Positions 41,812 through 41,896 of a stretch of DNA of 41,896 nt are shown one piece after another. The stretch is from assembly GCF_029959445.1 (NCBI RefSeq), contig NZ_JASCOR010000020.1, positions 1-41,896 on the forward strand, read 5' to 3'. Numbering within the stretch: position 1 is the stretch's first letter; each line of letters opens with the position of its first letter. Source of the stretch: Stenotrophomonas sp. PS02298. Lineage in GTDB: Bacteria; Pseudomonadota; Gammaproteobacteria; Xanthomonadales; Xanthomonadaceae. Below the pieces are notes generated by a model. The model made no database searches, was not told the origin of the DNA, and saw only the letters and a list, made by a program, of their open reading frames with translations. The position numbers were made by a program, and so were the translations under genes.

Positions 41812-41896
41812 CCCTCACCCCAACCCCTCTCCCGCTTGCGGGAGAGGGGCTCGGAACGCTTGCGCTCGTAGTGCACTAGCCCCTCTCCCGCAAGCG
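41812..41896. repeat. Inverted pair of dispersed palindromes, cut by the window end
   Basis: Left copy 41812-41849 (CCCTCACCCCAACC arm and CCCTCTCCCGC-TT-GCGGGAGAGGG), spacer with TGCGCTCGTAGTGCACTAG (41850-41880), and the first half of the right copy up to base 41896. Same design as 40227-40332. The OmpA-like gene is thus flanked by two copies of the paired element. Confidence 0.9.

Noticed and set aside
1-41896. Search for insertion sequences, prophage genes, toxin-antitoxin pairs or defence systems
   Set aside because: No transposase, integrase, phage structural, restriction or antitoxin motif was recognised in any real gene; only the DUF559 protein has a nuclease-type fold, and it stands alone.

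Overview
The window looks like chromosomal DNA from the Xanthomonadaceae (Lysobacteraceae), most likely Stenotrophomonas or a close relative. The gene order coaE-pilD-pilC / pilA / pilB / pilR-pilS / sucCD is typical of that family. GTAG-headed palindromes between pilB and pilR match the SMAG repeats described in Stenotrophomonas maltophilia. Coding sequence is mostly GC-rich, but about 8.7-16.5 kb contains visibly more A/T.

Layout. 0-4.1 kb: tRNA-Gly(CCC), rimK, a small secreted protein, and a ColRS/VgrRS-like two-component system. 4.1-8.6 kb: type IV pilus block 1, with coaE, pilD and pilC on the minus strand and two paralogous 4-cysteine pilins on the plus strand. Each pilin is preceded by a sigma-54-like -24/-12 element. 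8.7-18.5 kb: a glycan cassette containing a membrane GT-C enzyme, a Wzx-like flippase, a methyltransferase fused to a domain resembling archaeal CTP-dependent riboflavin kinase (DUF120), glycosyltransferases of families GT25, GT4, GT4 and GT2, and galE. 18.6-23.6 kb: type IV pilus block 2, with pilB and the convergent pilR/pilS pair. PilR is the expected activator of the sigma-54 pilin promoters, so the glycan cassette sits inside the pilus locus. 23.8-28.5 kb: sucCD, a repeat-rich gap, a DUF559 nuclease-like gene, and nadE one base further on. 29-31.7 kb: a TonB-dependent receptor. 32.2-36 kb: bamD, and divergently rluD, pgeF (yfiH), a DUF4166 gene and a DCC-family gene, tightly overlapped. 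36.2-40.1 kb: a minus-strand trehalose operon (otsB, a GH15 hydrolase, otsA). 40.4-41.7 kb: a YidB(DUF937)-TM-BON-OmpA fusion protein.

The intergenic spaces are unusually rich in structure. There are many copies of a 26-bp palindrome with flanking GGGGTGAGGG-type arms, often as inverted pairs around a conserved spacer. Arrays of AAGCCN hexamers and 19-bp units lie downstream of sucD and of the TonB receptor. One composite element of about 113 bp occurs in inverted orientation on both sides of the bamD-DCC block.

The strongest candidates for something undescribed are the DUF120-methyltransferase fusion in the pilus-embedded glycan cassette, and the mirrored hexamer array next to the DUF559 gene. 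No CRISPR array, complete insertion sequence or prophage was seen. All function calls come from reading motifs and gene order; no database search was run.
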